Positions 54,701 through 63,004 of a stretch of DNA of 64,000 nt are shown here, one piece after another. This stretch comes from CAVVSD01 sp963757125 (lineage in GTDB: Bacteria; Actinomycetota; Thermoleophilia; Solirubrobacterales; Solirubrobacteraceae). The stretch is from NCBI GenBank assembly GCA_963757125.1, contig CAVWQP010000003.1, forward strand, positions 1 through 64,000. The letters run 5' to 3'. The notes beneath the pieces are model-generated. The model saw nothing but the letters and a program-made list of their open reading frames with translations. It was not told the origin of the DNA and did not search any database. The position numbers and the translations under genes were made by a program. How positions within the stretch are numbered: position 1 is the stretch's first letter; each line of letters starts with the position of its first letter.

Positions 54701-55221
54701 TGAGCGCGCGGCACCGCCTCGCGGTGTGGGTGCGGCTGCTGGCGCTCACCGCCGCGCACCCGGAGCGGCCGTTCGAGGCCGTCACCGTCGGTCGGGCGCG
54801 CTCCGGCGCACCGGACGGCGCGCGGATCACCGTGTCGCGCATCCGGCCGGTCGGCGCCGAGCGCGCGCGGGTCGGGCTCGAGCGGCTCGTCGACCTCTGG
54901 GACCGCGGCCTGCGCGAGCCGCTCCCGATCGCGTGCCAGGCGTCCGCGGCGTACGCCGCCGCGCGCGAGACCGAGGCGGACGCCGAGAAGGCCGCGCGCG
55001 AGGCGTGGGAGTCCGGCTGGGCGTTCCCGAAGGAGGACGCCGAGCCCGACCACCTGCTCGTCTTCGGCGGGAAGCTGACGCTCGACGAGCTCATGGCCGA
55101 CCCGCCCGCCGACGGCGAGGCGGGCGTCGGCTGGGACGACGCCGAGCCCACGCGCTTCGGCCGGCTCGCGCGGCGCCTGTGGTCCGGCCTGCTGGTCAGC
55201 GAGGAGGTCACCGACCTGTGA
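51789..55221 (+). pseudogene. recC: RecC (exodeoxyribonuclease V gamma subunit), one frameshift
   Basis: About 1,143 residues when joined. The N-terminal part (MLHVHRAERADGLVEALRGLL, VPTRGMERWLAQRMSDRLG, NVDFPSPRRLVGDAV) reads to GGVLGDVG near 52325. One extra base shifts the frame, and WQPELWRRLRERIG onward is open to 55221, including LGIFGLTRLPAGHLQVL, DVIVMCPDIETFA, VCLLGMDEGVFPR and the C-terminal nuclease-like domain ending LWSGLLVSEEVTDL. RecC is the Chi-recognising, inactive helicase-like subunit. The stop overlaps recB by 4 bp (GTGA). One indel in 3.4 kb with no other damage points to a sequencing error or a very recent mutation. Confidence 0.9.
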
Positions 55222-58200
55222 GCGACCTCGAGACCACCGTCGCCCCGTTCGACGTCTGCGGCCCGCTGCCGTCGGGCGTCACCGTGCTCGAGGCCAGCGC
55301 GGGCACGGGCAAGACGTACACGATCGCCGCGCTCGCCACGCGCTACGTCGCCGAGGGCACGCCGCTGGACCGGCTGCTGCTCGTGACGTTCACGCGGATG
55401 GCGACCGGGGAGCTGCGCGAGCGCGTCTGGGAGCGCCTCGTCTCCGCCGAGGAGGGCCTGGCCCGCGCGCTGGCCGGCGCGCCGCCCGGCACCGACACGC
55501 TCGTGAACCTCCTCGCCGACGGCCCGCCCGCCGAGGTGCAGCTGCGCCACCGGCGCCTGCAGCGCGCGCTGGCGGGGTTCGACGGCGCGACGATCGCGAC
55601 GACCCACGGCTTCTGCCAGGAGGTCCTCGGCGGGCTCGGCATCGACGGCGACGTCGAGCCCGACGCCGTCTTCGTCGAGGACGTCCGCGACCTGCTCTCC
55701 GACGTCGTCGACGACCTCTACGTCCGCCGCTTCCACAGCCGCGACACGCCGGACTTCGACCGCAAGGAGGCGATGCGGATCGCGGAGGTCGCCGTCGCCA
55801 ACCCAGCGGCCCCGCTGGAGCCGCAGGGCGCGCCCGAGAACACGGTCGAGGCGATGCGCGTCCGCCTCGCGCAGGCCGTGCGCGTTGAGCTCGAGCGCCG
55901 CAAGCGCGCCATGGGCGTCATGACCTACGACGACCTGCTGACGCGGCTGGACGAGGCGCTGGAGAGCGACGCCGCGGCCGCCCGGCTGCGCGAGCGCTAC
56001 AGCGTCGTGCTCGTCGACGAGTTCCAGGACACCGACCCGGTGCAGTGGGACATCATGCGCCGGGCGTTCGGCACCGGGGACGTGACGCTGGTCCTCATCG
56101 GGGACCCGAAGCAGGCGGTGTACGCCTTCCGCGGCGCGGACGTCTACGCCTACCTCGAGGCGGCCCGCGCCGCGGCCACCCGCGCGACGCTCGACGTCAA
56201 CTGGCGCAGCGACCAGGGCCTGCTCGACGCCTACGACGCCCTGTTCAGCGGGGCGCGGCTCGGGCACGAGGGCATCGTCTACCGGCACGTCGAGGCCGCG
56301 CCCGGCAACGCGACGCCGCGGCTCACCGGCGCGCCGGAGTGCGCGCCGCTGCGCATCCGCATCGTCCACCGCGACGATCCGGGGCTGAAGCGCACGCGCG
56401 GCGGCAGCGTCAGCAACGCCTCCGCACGCGAGCACATCGCGAAGGACCTCGCGGCCGACCTCGCCGGTCTCCTTGCGTCCGAGGCGCAGATCGAGATCCG
56501 CGACGACGGCGGCGAGCCGGTTCGGCGCGAGCGCGTGCGACCCGGGCACGTCGCGGTCCTCGTGCGCACGCATCGCAACGCCGCGCTCGTGCGCGACGCG
56601 CTGGAGGCCGCCGGCATCCCCGCCGTCATCAACGGCGCGGGCAGCGTCTTCGGGACGACGCCGGCGCGCGACTGGCTGCGGCTGCTGGAGGCACTGGAGC
56701 GCCCGTCGCACGCGCCCCGGGCACGCGCGGCGGCGCTGACGCCGTTCCTCGGGTGGACGGCGCAGGACCTGGCGTCCGCCGACGAGGAGGCGATCGAGGA
56801 GCTGCACCGCCGGCTGCACGCCTGGGCGCGGCTGCTGCGCACCCGCGGCGTGGCGGCACTCGCCGAGACGGTGACGCTCGTCGAGGGCCTGCCCGAGCGC
56901 GTGCTGCGCACGCAGGACGGCGAACGGCGCCTGACCGACCTGCGTCACGTCGCCCAGCTGCTGCACGAGGCCGCGATGGCCGAGCACGCCGGCGTGACGG
57001 CGCTCACCGCGTGGCTGCGCCGGCAGATCGCCGACGCGGGGGACGACACGACCGACGAGGAGCGCAGCCGCCGCCTGGAGTCCGACGCCGAGGCGGTCCA
57101 GGTGCTCACGATCCACCGCAGCAAGGGCCTCGAGTTCCCGATCGTGATGTTCCCGTACCTGTGGGAGCCCGGCTACATCCCGCGCGACCCGCAGCCGATC
57201 TTCTTCCACGACCCGTCGCGCGGGGACGAGCGCGTGGTCGACGTCGGCATGGGCGGCGTCGACTTCGCCGACCACCGTCGCCAGCACGAGGCCGAGCAGC
57301 GTGGGGAGGACCTGCGGCTCGCGTACGTCGCGCTCACGCGTGCGCAGCATCAGGCCGTCGTCTGGTGGGCCGGGTCGTGGGACAGCCGCAACTCCGCGCT
57401 CGGGCGCCTGGTGTTCAGCCGCGGGCCCGACGGCACGGTCCCGCCGAAGGGCTCGACGACCCCGTCGGACGCCGCGGCGACGGCGCGCTTCGAGGAGCTC
57501 GCCGCGCAGGCGCCCGGGTGCATCAGCGTCGAGCACGCCGCACCCGCGGCGCAGGCGACGTGGGCCGACCCGCAGCCCCCCGCGCCGGGGCTGGTCGCGG
57601 CGCGCTTCGACCGCGTCCTGGACTGGGGCTGGCGGCGGACCTCCTACAGCGACATCACCGCCGGCGCGCACGAGGCGCGGGTGTCGAGCGAGCCCGAGGA
57701 GCATCTCGTCACCGACGAGGGCGACGCCGCGGGCCCGCCGCCGGTCGCGGAGGACGGCGCCGACGCGGACGCGCTGCGCGCCGTCCCGTCGCTGCTGGCC
57801 GACATGCCGTTCGGCGCGCACGTCGGCACGTTCGTGCACGGCGTGTTCGAGGCGACCGACTTCGCCGCGGCGGACCTCGAGGCCGAGCTCGGCCGGCGGA
57901 TCGACGAGGTGCAGGCGCGGCGGGCGATCGACATCGGCGACCGGGGCGTCGTGCTGACCGGCCTGGGCGCCGTGATCGAGACGCCGCTCGGCCCGCTGCT
58001 CGGCGGCGCGCGGCTACGCGACGTCGCGCGGGCCGACCGGCTCGACGAGCTGGACTTCGAGCTCCCGCTCGCGGGCGGGGACATCCCGTCCGGCCGCGTC
58101 GACCTCGCCGCGATCGGCGCGGTGCTGCGCGACGACCCGGAGCTCGCGAGCTACGCGGAGCGCCTCGAGGACCCGGCCCTGCGCAGCCGCTTCCGCGGCT

Positions 58201-58583
58201 ACCTGACCGGCAGCGTCGACCTCGTCGTCCGCCGCGGCGACCGCTTCGCCGTCGTCGACTACAAGACGAACTGGCTCGGCGCGCCGGGCGAGGAGCTCAG
58301 CGCGTGGCACCACCGTCCGGCGGTGCTGGCGGCGGAGATGCGGCGATCGCACTACGTGCTCCAGGCGCTGCTCTACACCGTCGTGCTGCACCGCTTCCTG
58401 CGCTGGCGGATGCCCGGCTACGACCCCGAGCGCAACCTCGCGGGCGTGCTGTACCTGTTCCTGCGCGGCATGGTCGGGCCGGCCACGCCGGTGATCGGCG
58501 ACACGCCGTGCGGGGTGTTCTCGTGGCGGCCCTCGGCCGCGCTCGTGACCCGGCTGAGCGACGTCCTGGACGGCCGCGGATGA
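55218..58583 (+). CDS. recB: RecB (exodeoxyribonuclease V beta subunit, helicase-nuclease)
   Basis: 1,121 residues. Walker A EASAGTGKTYT (about 26-36), Walker B LVDEFQDTDPVQW (about 264-276), motif III GDPKQAVYAFRGAD, helicase motifs V-VI TIHRSKGLEFPIVMFPYL (about 632-649) and RLAYVALTRAQHQAV. The C-terminal RecB nuclease domain has AVVDYKTNWLG (catalytic Asp and Lys, about 1013-1023). RecB moves 3' to 5' on DNA and degrades it until Chi. It is fully open and overlaps recC and recD by 4 bp each, so the three subunits are translationally coupled. Confidence 0.96.
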   Translation: MSDLETTVAPFDVCGPLPSGVTVLEASAGTGKTYTIAALATRYVAEGTPLDRLLLVTFTRMATGELRERVWERLVSAEEGLARALAGAPPGTDTLVNLLADGPPAEVQLRHRRLQRALAGFDGATIATTHGFCQEVLGGLGIDGDVEPDAVFVEDVRDLLSDVVDDLYVRRFHSRDTPDFDRKEAMRIAEVAVANPAAPLEPQGAPENTVEAMRVRLAQAVRVELERRKRAMGVMTYDDLLTRLDEALESDAAAARLRERYSVVLVDEFQDTDPVQWDIMRRAFGTGDVTLVLIGDPKQAVYAFRGADVYAYLEAARAAATRATLDVNWRSDQGLLDAYDALFSGARLGHEGIVYRHVEAAPGNATPRLTGAPECAPLRIRIVHRDDPGLKRTRGGSVSNASAREHIAKDLAADLAGLLASEAQIEIRDDGGEPVRRERVRPGHVAVLVRTHRNAALVRDALEAAGIPAVINGAGSVFGTTPARDWLRLLEALERPSHAPRARAAALTPFLGWTAQDLASADEEAIEELHRRLHAWARLLRTRGVAALAETVTLVEGLPERVLRTQDGERRLTDLRHVAQLLHEAAMAEHAGVTALTAWLRRQIADAGDDTTDEERSRRLESDAEAVQVLTIHRSKGLEFPIVMFPYLWEPGYIPRDPQPIFFHDPSRGDERVVDVGMGGVDFADHRRQHEAEQRGEDLRLAYVALTRAQHQAVVWWAGSWDSRNSALGRLVFSRGPDGTVPPKGSTTPSDAAATARFEELAAQAPGCISVEHAAPAAQATWADPQPPAPGLVAARFDRVLDWGWRRTSYSDITAGAHEARVSSEPEEHLVTDEGDAAGPPPVAEDGADADALRAVPSLLADMPFGAHVGTFVHGVFEATDFAAADLEAELGRRIDEVQARRAIDIGDRGVVLTGLGAVIETPLGPLLGGARLRDVARADRLDELDFELPLAGGDIPSGRVDLAAIGAVLRDDPELASYAERLEDPALRSRFRGYLTGSVDLVVRRGDRFAVVDYKTNWLGAPGEELSAWHHRPAVLAAEMRRSHYVLQALLYTVVLHRFLRWRMPGYDPERNLAGVLYLFLRGMVGPATPVIGDTPCGVFSWRPSAALVTRLSDVLDGRG

Positions 58584-60397
58584 GCCTCGCGGAGACCGAC
58601 CCGTTCGCCGCCGACATCGCGCTGCGCGCGCCCGCGCTCCTGCGCGCGTTCAACGACGCCGGCGTGCTGAGCGCGGCCGACGTGCACGTCGCGCAGCGCC
58701 TGGCCCGCCTGGCCGGGGAGGAGGACCCGGAGGTGGCGCTGGCCGCCGCGCTCGCCGTGCGCGGACCGCGGATGGGCCACGTCCACGTGGATCTCGCCAC
58801 CGCCCGCGTGACCGCGGCGGTGGACGAGGACGAGGATGTCGACGTCAGCGCGCTGCCGTGGCCGGAGCCGGGCGACTGGGTGGCACGCGTCGCGCGCAGC
58901 CCGCTCGTGGCGGTCGGCGAGGAGTCGACACAGAGCCGTCCGCTGCGGCTCGTGGACGGGGCGCTGTACCTCGACCGCTACTGGCGCGAGGAGCGCGGCG
59001 TCGCCGCCGATCTGCGCGGCCTCGCCGGCGCGCCGGTCGCAGGCACCGACTCGGCGCTGCTCACGGCGGGCGTCGAGCGGCTGTTCGGAGACGACCCCAC
59101 CGGCCTGCAGGCACGCGCGGGCCGCTCGGCGGTCACGCGGCGCTTCACCGTCGTCGCCGGCGGCCCGGGCACGGGCAAGACGACGACGGTCGCGCGCATC
59201 GTCGCGCTGGTCGCGGAGCAGGCAAGGGCCGCCGGCGCGCCGCCACCGCTCGTCGCGCTCGCGGCGCCGACGGGCAAGGCCGCGGCGCGGCTGGAGGAGG
59301 CGGTGCACGAGCAGGCCGCCGACCTGGACGTCGATCCCGCGATCCGCGAGGGCCTCCTCGCCCTGCGCGCATCGACGCTGCATCGCCTGCTCGGCTGGCG
59401 GCCGGACAGCCAGAGCCGCTTCCGCCACGAGCGCGGCAACCGGCTGCCGCACGACCTCGTGATCGTCGACGAGACGTCGATGGTCTCCCTCACGCTCATG
59501 TCGCGCCTCGTGGAGGCCGTCCGGCCCGACGCGCGGCTCGTGCTCGTCGGCGACCCGGGCCAGCTCACCTCCATCGAGGCGGGTGCGGTGCTGGGCGACA
59601 TCGTCGGCGCGGGTGTCGAGCACGACGGGATCGTGGTGCTCGAGCGGGTCCACCGCTACGGCCGCGGGATCGCCACGGTCGCGGAGGCGATCCGCCGCGG
59701 CGACGCCGACGGCGCCGTCCGCGCACTGCGCAACTCCGAGGACGTGACCTGGATCGAGGCCGACGCGACCGACGACGACGCCGAGGAGCTCGCGCCGCTG
59801 CGCCGCGCGGCCGTTGACGCCGCTCGTGCGGTCATCGAGGCTGCGCGCGGCGGCGACGCAGCGCTGTCGATCGCGCGGCTCGGCGCCTTCCGCCTCCTGT
59901 GCGCGCACCGCCTCGGGGCCCATGGCGTCGCCACCTGGATGGACCGCATCGAGCGGTGGCTGGCGACCGAGGTCGGCGGCTTCGGCACGGAGGGCCGCTG
60001 GTACGCGGGCCGCCCGCTGCTCGTGACCGAGAACGACTACGGCCTGCGGCTCTACAACGGCGACACCGGCGTCGTCGTGTCGACCGGGCCGGGTTCGGTG
60101 ACCGCGGCGTTCGAGCGCCGCGGCGAGGTCGTCGAGTACAGCCCGACGCGCCTCGGCGCGGTGGAGACCGTCCACGCGATGACCGTCCACAAGAGCCAGG
60201 GCTCGCAGTTCGGCACGGCGGCCGTCCTGCTGCCCGAGCCGACGTCACAGATCCTCACGCGCGAGCTGCTCTACACGGCGGTGACGCGCGCGGAGAACCA
60301 CCTCATCGTCGCCGGCGGCGAGGACGCGGTCCGTGCGGCGGTGGCGCGGCCGGTGGCGCGGGCCTCAGGGCTCGGCTGGCGCCTGTGGGACGACTGA
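58580..60397 (+). CDS. recD: RecD (exodeoxyribonuclease V alpha subunit, 5'-3' helicase)
   Basis: 605 residues. The N-terminal domain (1-175) is followed by Walker A VVAGGPGTGKTTT (about 191-203), motif Ia LAAPTGKAAARL, Walker B LVIVDETSMVSLTLM (about 293-307), motif III LVGDPGQLTSIEAGAVLGD, and the C-terminal VHAMTVHKSQGSQF and LLYTAVTRAENHLIV. This is the RecD1 arrangement. It completes a RecBCD enzyme for double-strand-break repair and foreign-DNA degradation. The ATG overlaps the recB stop (ATGA). Confidence 0.96.
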   Translation: MSLAETDPFAADIALRAPALLRAFNDAGVLSAADVHVAQRLARLAGEEDPEVALAAALAVRGPRMGHVHVDLATARVTAAVDEDEDVDVSALPWPEPGDWVARVARSPLVAVGEESTQSRPLRLVDGALYLDRYWREERGVAADLRGLAGAPVAGTDSALLTAGVERLFGDDPTGLQARAGRSAVTRRFTVVAGGPGTGKTTTVARIVALVAEQARAAGAPPPLVALAAPTGKAAARLEEAVHEQAADLDVDPAIREGLLALRASTLHRLLGWRPDSQSRFRHERGNRLPHDLVIVDETSMVSLTLMSRLVEAVRPDARLVLVGDPGQLTSIEAGAVLGDIVGAGVEHDGIVVLERVHRYGRGIATVAEAIRRGDADGAVRALRNSEDVTWIEADATDDDAEELAPLRRAAVDAARAVIEAARGGDAALSIARLGAFRLLCAHRLGAHGVATWMDRIERWLATEVGGFGTEGRWYAGRPLLVTENDYGLRLYNGDTGVVVSTGPGSVTAAFERRGEVVEYSPTRLGAVETVHAMTVHKSQGSQFGTAAVLLPEPTSQILTRELLYTAVTRAENHLIVAGGEDAVRAAVARPVARASGLGWRLWDD

Positions 60398-60424
60398 GGA
60401 CCTGCCTGCCACACTGGATCGCAG

Positions 60425-61051
60425 ATGCCGATCGCCGTCACGGTCTTCGGCCTGTCGTTGTCCAAGGTCATGCGCGATCTCGGCTACGCGGGTCTTGCGC
60501 TCCTCATGCTGGCCGAGACGGTGTTCCCGCCGATCCCTTCGGAGGCGGTGCTGCCGCTGGCCGGCTACCTCGTCGAGCGCGGCGAGTTCTCCTACGTGCT
60601 CGTGCTCCTCACGAGCACAGCAGGGTCGGTGCTGGGCGCGATGGTGCTCTACGAGGCGGCGCGCCACGGTGGGCGACCGTTCGCGGAGCGGTTCCTGCGC
60701 TTCGCGCACATGCAGCCCGAGAAGCTCGACGATGCCGAGCGCTGGTTCGCGCGACGCGGCGCGCTCATCGTGCTGCTCGGCAGGTGCGTGCCCGGGATGC
60801 GCAGCCTCGTGTCGCTGCCGGCCGGCCTGCTGCGCATGCCGCGCCTGCAGTACCTCGGCCTGACGCTGCTCGGGTCCGCGATCTGGAACGCGGTCCTCGT
60901 GACGGTCGGCTACCTGCTGGGCTCCCAGTGGGAGCGCGTGGCCGACGTGATCGGCCCTGTCTCCAAGCCACTCGTCGCCATCGCCGTGGTCGGCGTCGGC
61001 GGGTGGCTGCTCTGGCACGGCGTCAAGGCGAGGCGGACGCGTACCGAGTGA
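60425..61051 (+). CDS. DedA family membrane protein (SNARE-associated/VTT domain)
   Basis: 208 residues with four to five hydrophobic segments. The DedA signature residues are present: ETVFPPIPSEAVLPLAGYL (about 31-49) and GRCVPGMRSLVSLPAGLLRMP (about 119-139), including the acidic and arginine residues essential in characterised members. DedA proteins are linked to lipid-carrier (undecaprenyl phosphate) flipping and membrane homeostasis. It starts 28 bp after recD, so it may be read through. It ends just before a bidirectional terminator. Confidence 0.9.
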   Translation: MPIAVTVFGLSLSKVMRDLGYAGLALLMLAETVFPPIPSEAVLPLAGYLVERGEFSYVLVLLTSTAGSVLGAMVLYEAARHGGRPFAERFLRFAHMQPEKLDDAERWFARRGALIVLLGRCVPGMRSLVSLPAGLLRMPRLQYLGLTLLGSAIWNAVLVTVGYLLGSQWERVADVIGPVSKPLVAIAVVGVGGWLLWHGVKARRTRTE

Positions 61052-61059
61052 AGACGGAT

Positions 61060-61083
61060 GCGGCGCGGCCTGAGCCGCGCCGC
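61060..61083. terminator. Bidirectional terminator hairpin between dedA and the cold-shock gene
   Basis: GCGGCGCGGC (61060-61069) and GCCGCGCCGC (61074-61083) pair over 10 bp with a CTGA loop. It is placed between two convergent stops (61051 and 61098). Confidence 0.75.
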
Positions 61084-61097
61084 GGTAACGTCTCTAC

Positions 61098-61301
61098 TTA
61101 GAGCGCCGTGACGTTGACGGCCTTGGGACCCTTGTCCCCGGCCTCAGCGTCGTACGACACCTTGGCGCCCTCGGGCAGCGACTTGAAGCCCGTGGCGTTG
61201 ATGCCGGTGTGGTGGACGAAGAGGTCCTTGCCACCCTCATCGGGCGTGACGAAGCCGAAGCCCTTGTCGTCGTTGAACCACTTGACGGTTCCGGTGGGCA
61301 T
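61098..61301 (-). CDS. cspA: Cold-shock domain protein (CspA family)
   Basis: 67 residues, a single cold-shock domain. RNP1 is KGFGFV and RNP2 is DLFVHH, giving the aromatic nucleic-acid-binding face; starts TGTVKWFND and ends PKAVNVTAL as in Actinobacteria. It binds single-stranded RNA/DNA as a chaperone. AGGAG lies about 11 bases before the ATG within an unusually AT-rich leader (GAGATATACAAGC). About 150 bp of upstream sequence separates it from the gene at 61452, allowing a long 5' leader as in other csp genes. Confidence 0.96.
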   Translation of the reverse strand: MPTGTVKWFNDDKGFGFVTPDEGGKDLFVHHTGINATGFKSLPEGAKVSYDAEAGDKGPKAVNVTAL

Positions 61302-61451
61302 GGTGCTTGTATATCTCCTGCGATCTGTGAACTAGCGTGCGCGGGAGACGCCATGACGGCGACGACTGCGGGCGCTGAACACTGCCGCGCCGAACCTTGT
61401 GTCCGGCGCTTTGTCACGTACCACTCTAACAACGGCGCCAATGTGGCGTAG

Positions 61452-61637
61452 TCAGAGCCGGTTGGAGATGAGCGCCTCGCGCTGGTCGCTGAGGTTCGCC
61501 TGCTGGCGCAGGAGGTCGAGTCGCTTGGGGCTTCCAGGCTGCTGCCTGTCGATCGCCTGGTCGAGTCGGAGCATCTTCTCGGTCAGCTTGCGGCGGGCCA
61601 CAACAGTCCTGTCCGCGGCCTCTGGCTTGGGAACCAT
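61452..61637 (-). CDS. Small basic hypothetical protein, probably coiled coil
   Basis: 61 residues from ATG 61637, with GGAAAGGAAG just upstream. The sequence VPKPEAADRTVVARRKLTEKMLRLDQAIDRQ...RLDLLRQQANLSDQREAL is rich in Arg, Leu and Gln with a heptad-like spacing. No domain was recognised. It is upstream of and on the same strand as the cold-shock gene. A longer reading to 61751 adds a segment unlike coding sequence. It is divergent from the zinc-ribbon gene at 61799. Confidence 0.6.
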   Translation of the reverse strand: MVPKPEAADRTVVARRKLTEKMLRLDQAIDRQQPGSPKRLDLLRQQANLSDQREALISNRL

Positions 61638-61798
61638 GTGCTTCCTTTCCGAACGCTCTCCCCGAGCGTTCGTCGCGAGTGGGGCGCCGACAGGCGCGCC
61701 TCCGGACAGCATTCTAGGCGGTGAGTCGGCGGCCGGGCTGGCGCGCAGCAACGCGCGGGGTACGCTGTAGCCCTGGACGTCGAGAGAAAGGGTCGGTC

Positions 61799-62014
61799 AT
61801 GACCCGAAGCTGCTGCCCATCCTGTCGGTTGCGTTTCACGCACGCTGCGGCAGCCGTCCTGGTGGCGTGCCCCTCGTGCGACGAGGGGCTGTACGACGTC
61901 GACGATCCGGCTGAGCTCGTCGGGTACCGCCTGGCCACCGACCTGCTCGAGATGCAGGTCATGGACGCCGCGCTGGCAGCCGCGCTGCCCCGCCCGTCCG
62001 ACCCCACCAGGTGA
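61799..62014 (+). CDS. Small zinc-ribbon-like protein
   Basis: 71 residues from ATG 61799. Two Cys pairs (CCPSC at about 5-9 and CPSC at about 24-27) make a likely zinc ribbon, followed by an acidic helical tail (DDPAELVGYRLATDLLEMQVMDAAL). No named family was recognised. GAGAGAAAGG lies upstream. Its stop overlaps the next small gene by 4 bp (GTGA), so the two are coupled. Confidence 0.65.
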   Translation: MTRSCCPSCRLRFTHAAAAVLVACPSCDEGLYDVDDPAELVGYRLATDLLEMQVMDAALAAALPRPSDPTR

Positions 62015-62196
62015 GCGATCGCCACCTCCGGCTCCTGCGCGCCGTCGCGAAGCGTCGCCGTGAGGACGTCGAACGGCACGAGGACGCCGATCACCGCTCC
62101 GCCACCGAGGAGCAGGACGTCGAGCGCGCCGCGGCCGTGACGAACGCGAGGCTCACCGCATCGGAAGCCCGCCGGCGGCGGGCCGACGAGGACTAG
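62011..62196 (+). CDS. Small highly charged hypothetical protein
   Basis: 61 residues from GTG 62011, overlapping the zinc-ribbon gene's stop by 4 bp. It is rich in Arg, Glu, Asp and Ala (RRREDVERHEDADHRS, EARRRRADED), likely helical or disordered. No family was recognised. The overlap is the main support for it being real. Confidence 0.5.
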   Translation: MSDRHLRLLRAVAKRRREDVERHEDADHRSATEEQDVERAAAVTNARLTASEARRRRADED

Positions 62197-62256
62197 CCGG
62201 GCGCGCCTCCGCTCGATCGGGGGATGAGTCCGGCGGCGACAGCGGGTCTGCACACC

Positions 62257-63003
62257 ATGACCCTTCCCAGGATCGTCCAACGAGAGGACTGGCTCGCAGC
62301 CCGCACGGAGCTGCTCGAGCAGGAGAAGCGCCTGACCCGCGAGCGCGACGCCCTGAACACCCGGCGGCGCGAGCTGCCGATGGTCGAGATCGGCAAGCCC
62401 TATCGGTTCGAGGGGCCCGACGGACCCACGAGCCTCGCCGACCTCTTCGAGGGTCGCCGGCAGCTCATCGTCGGCCACTTCATGTTCAAGCCGGAGTGGG
62501 AGGACGGCTGCCCGAGCTGCACGGCGGGCGCCGACAACGTCGCCGACGGCACGCGCCGCCAGCTCGAGATGCGCGACACGACGCTCGCGTACGTCTCCCG
62601 CGCGCCACTCGAGAAGCTCGAGCGCTACAAGGCCAAGCGGGGCTGGACGTTCCCGTGGTACTCGTCGTTCGGCAGCGACTTCAACGTCGACTTCGGCGTC
62701 ACGGTCGACGAGTCGGTCGCGCCGGCGGCCTACAACTACAAGACGCGCGAGGAGCACGAGGCGGCGGGCACGGGCTACTACTTCGAGGGCGAGCAGCCGA
62801 TCGAGCAGCCGGGCGTCAGCTGCTTCCTGCGCGTCGACGACCGCGTGTTCCACACGTACTCGTCGTTCGGCCGCGGCGGGGAGTGGACCGGCGGCTCCTA
62901 CGCCTTCCTGGATCTCACGGCGCTCGGCCGCCAGGAGGACTGGGAGGAGCCGCACGGCCGCTCGGAGAGCGCCCGCGAGGCCGCCCCGAACTTCCTGACC
63001 TGA
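62257..63003 (+). CDS. DUF899 family thioredoxin-like protein
   Basis: 248 residues from ATG 62257 (a start at 62224 is possible). The DUF899 pattern is clear: RRRELPMVEIGKPYRFEGPDG, LIVGHFMFKPEWEDGCPSC with a CPSC pair (about 85-88), LAYVSRAPLEKLERYKAKRGW and FPWYSSFGSDFNVDF. Members have a thioredoxin-like fold; the chemistry is unproven, though the Cys pair suggests redox activity. Its 3' end is 1 bp from the convergent CoA-transferase stop. Confidence 0.9.
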   Translation: MTLPRIVQREDWLAARTELLEQEKRLTRERDALNTRRRELPMVEIGKPYRFEGPDGPTSLADLFEGRRQLIVGHFMFKPEWEDGCPSCTAGADNVADGTRRQLEMRDTTLAYVSRAPLEKLERYKAKRGWTFPWYSSFGSDFNVDFGVTVDESVAPAAYNYKTREEHEAAGTGYYFEGEQPIEQPGVSCFLRVDDRVFHTYSSFGRGGEWTGGSYAFLDLTALGRQEDWEEPHGRSESAREAAPNFLT

Positions 63004-63004
63004 C

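Noticed and set aside
50656..55053. Very long open frame antisense to recC
   Set aside because: It mirrors recC codons on the other strand, is dominated by Arg, Ala and Val with no recognisable domain, and is a normal by-product of high GC content.
54690..57839. Long open frame antisense to recC/recB
   Set aside because: recB is unambiguous on the plus strand, and the antisense product has low complexity and no motifs.
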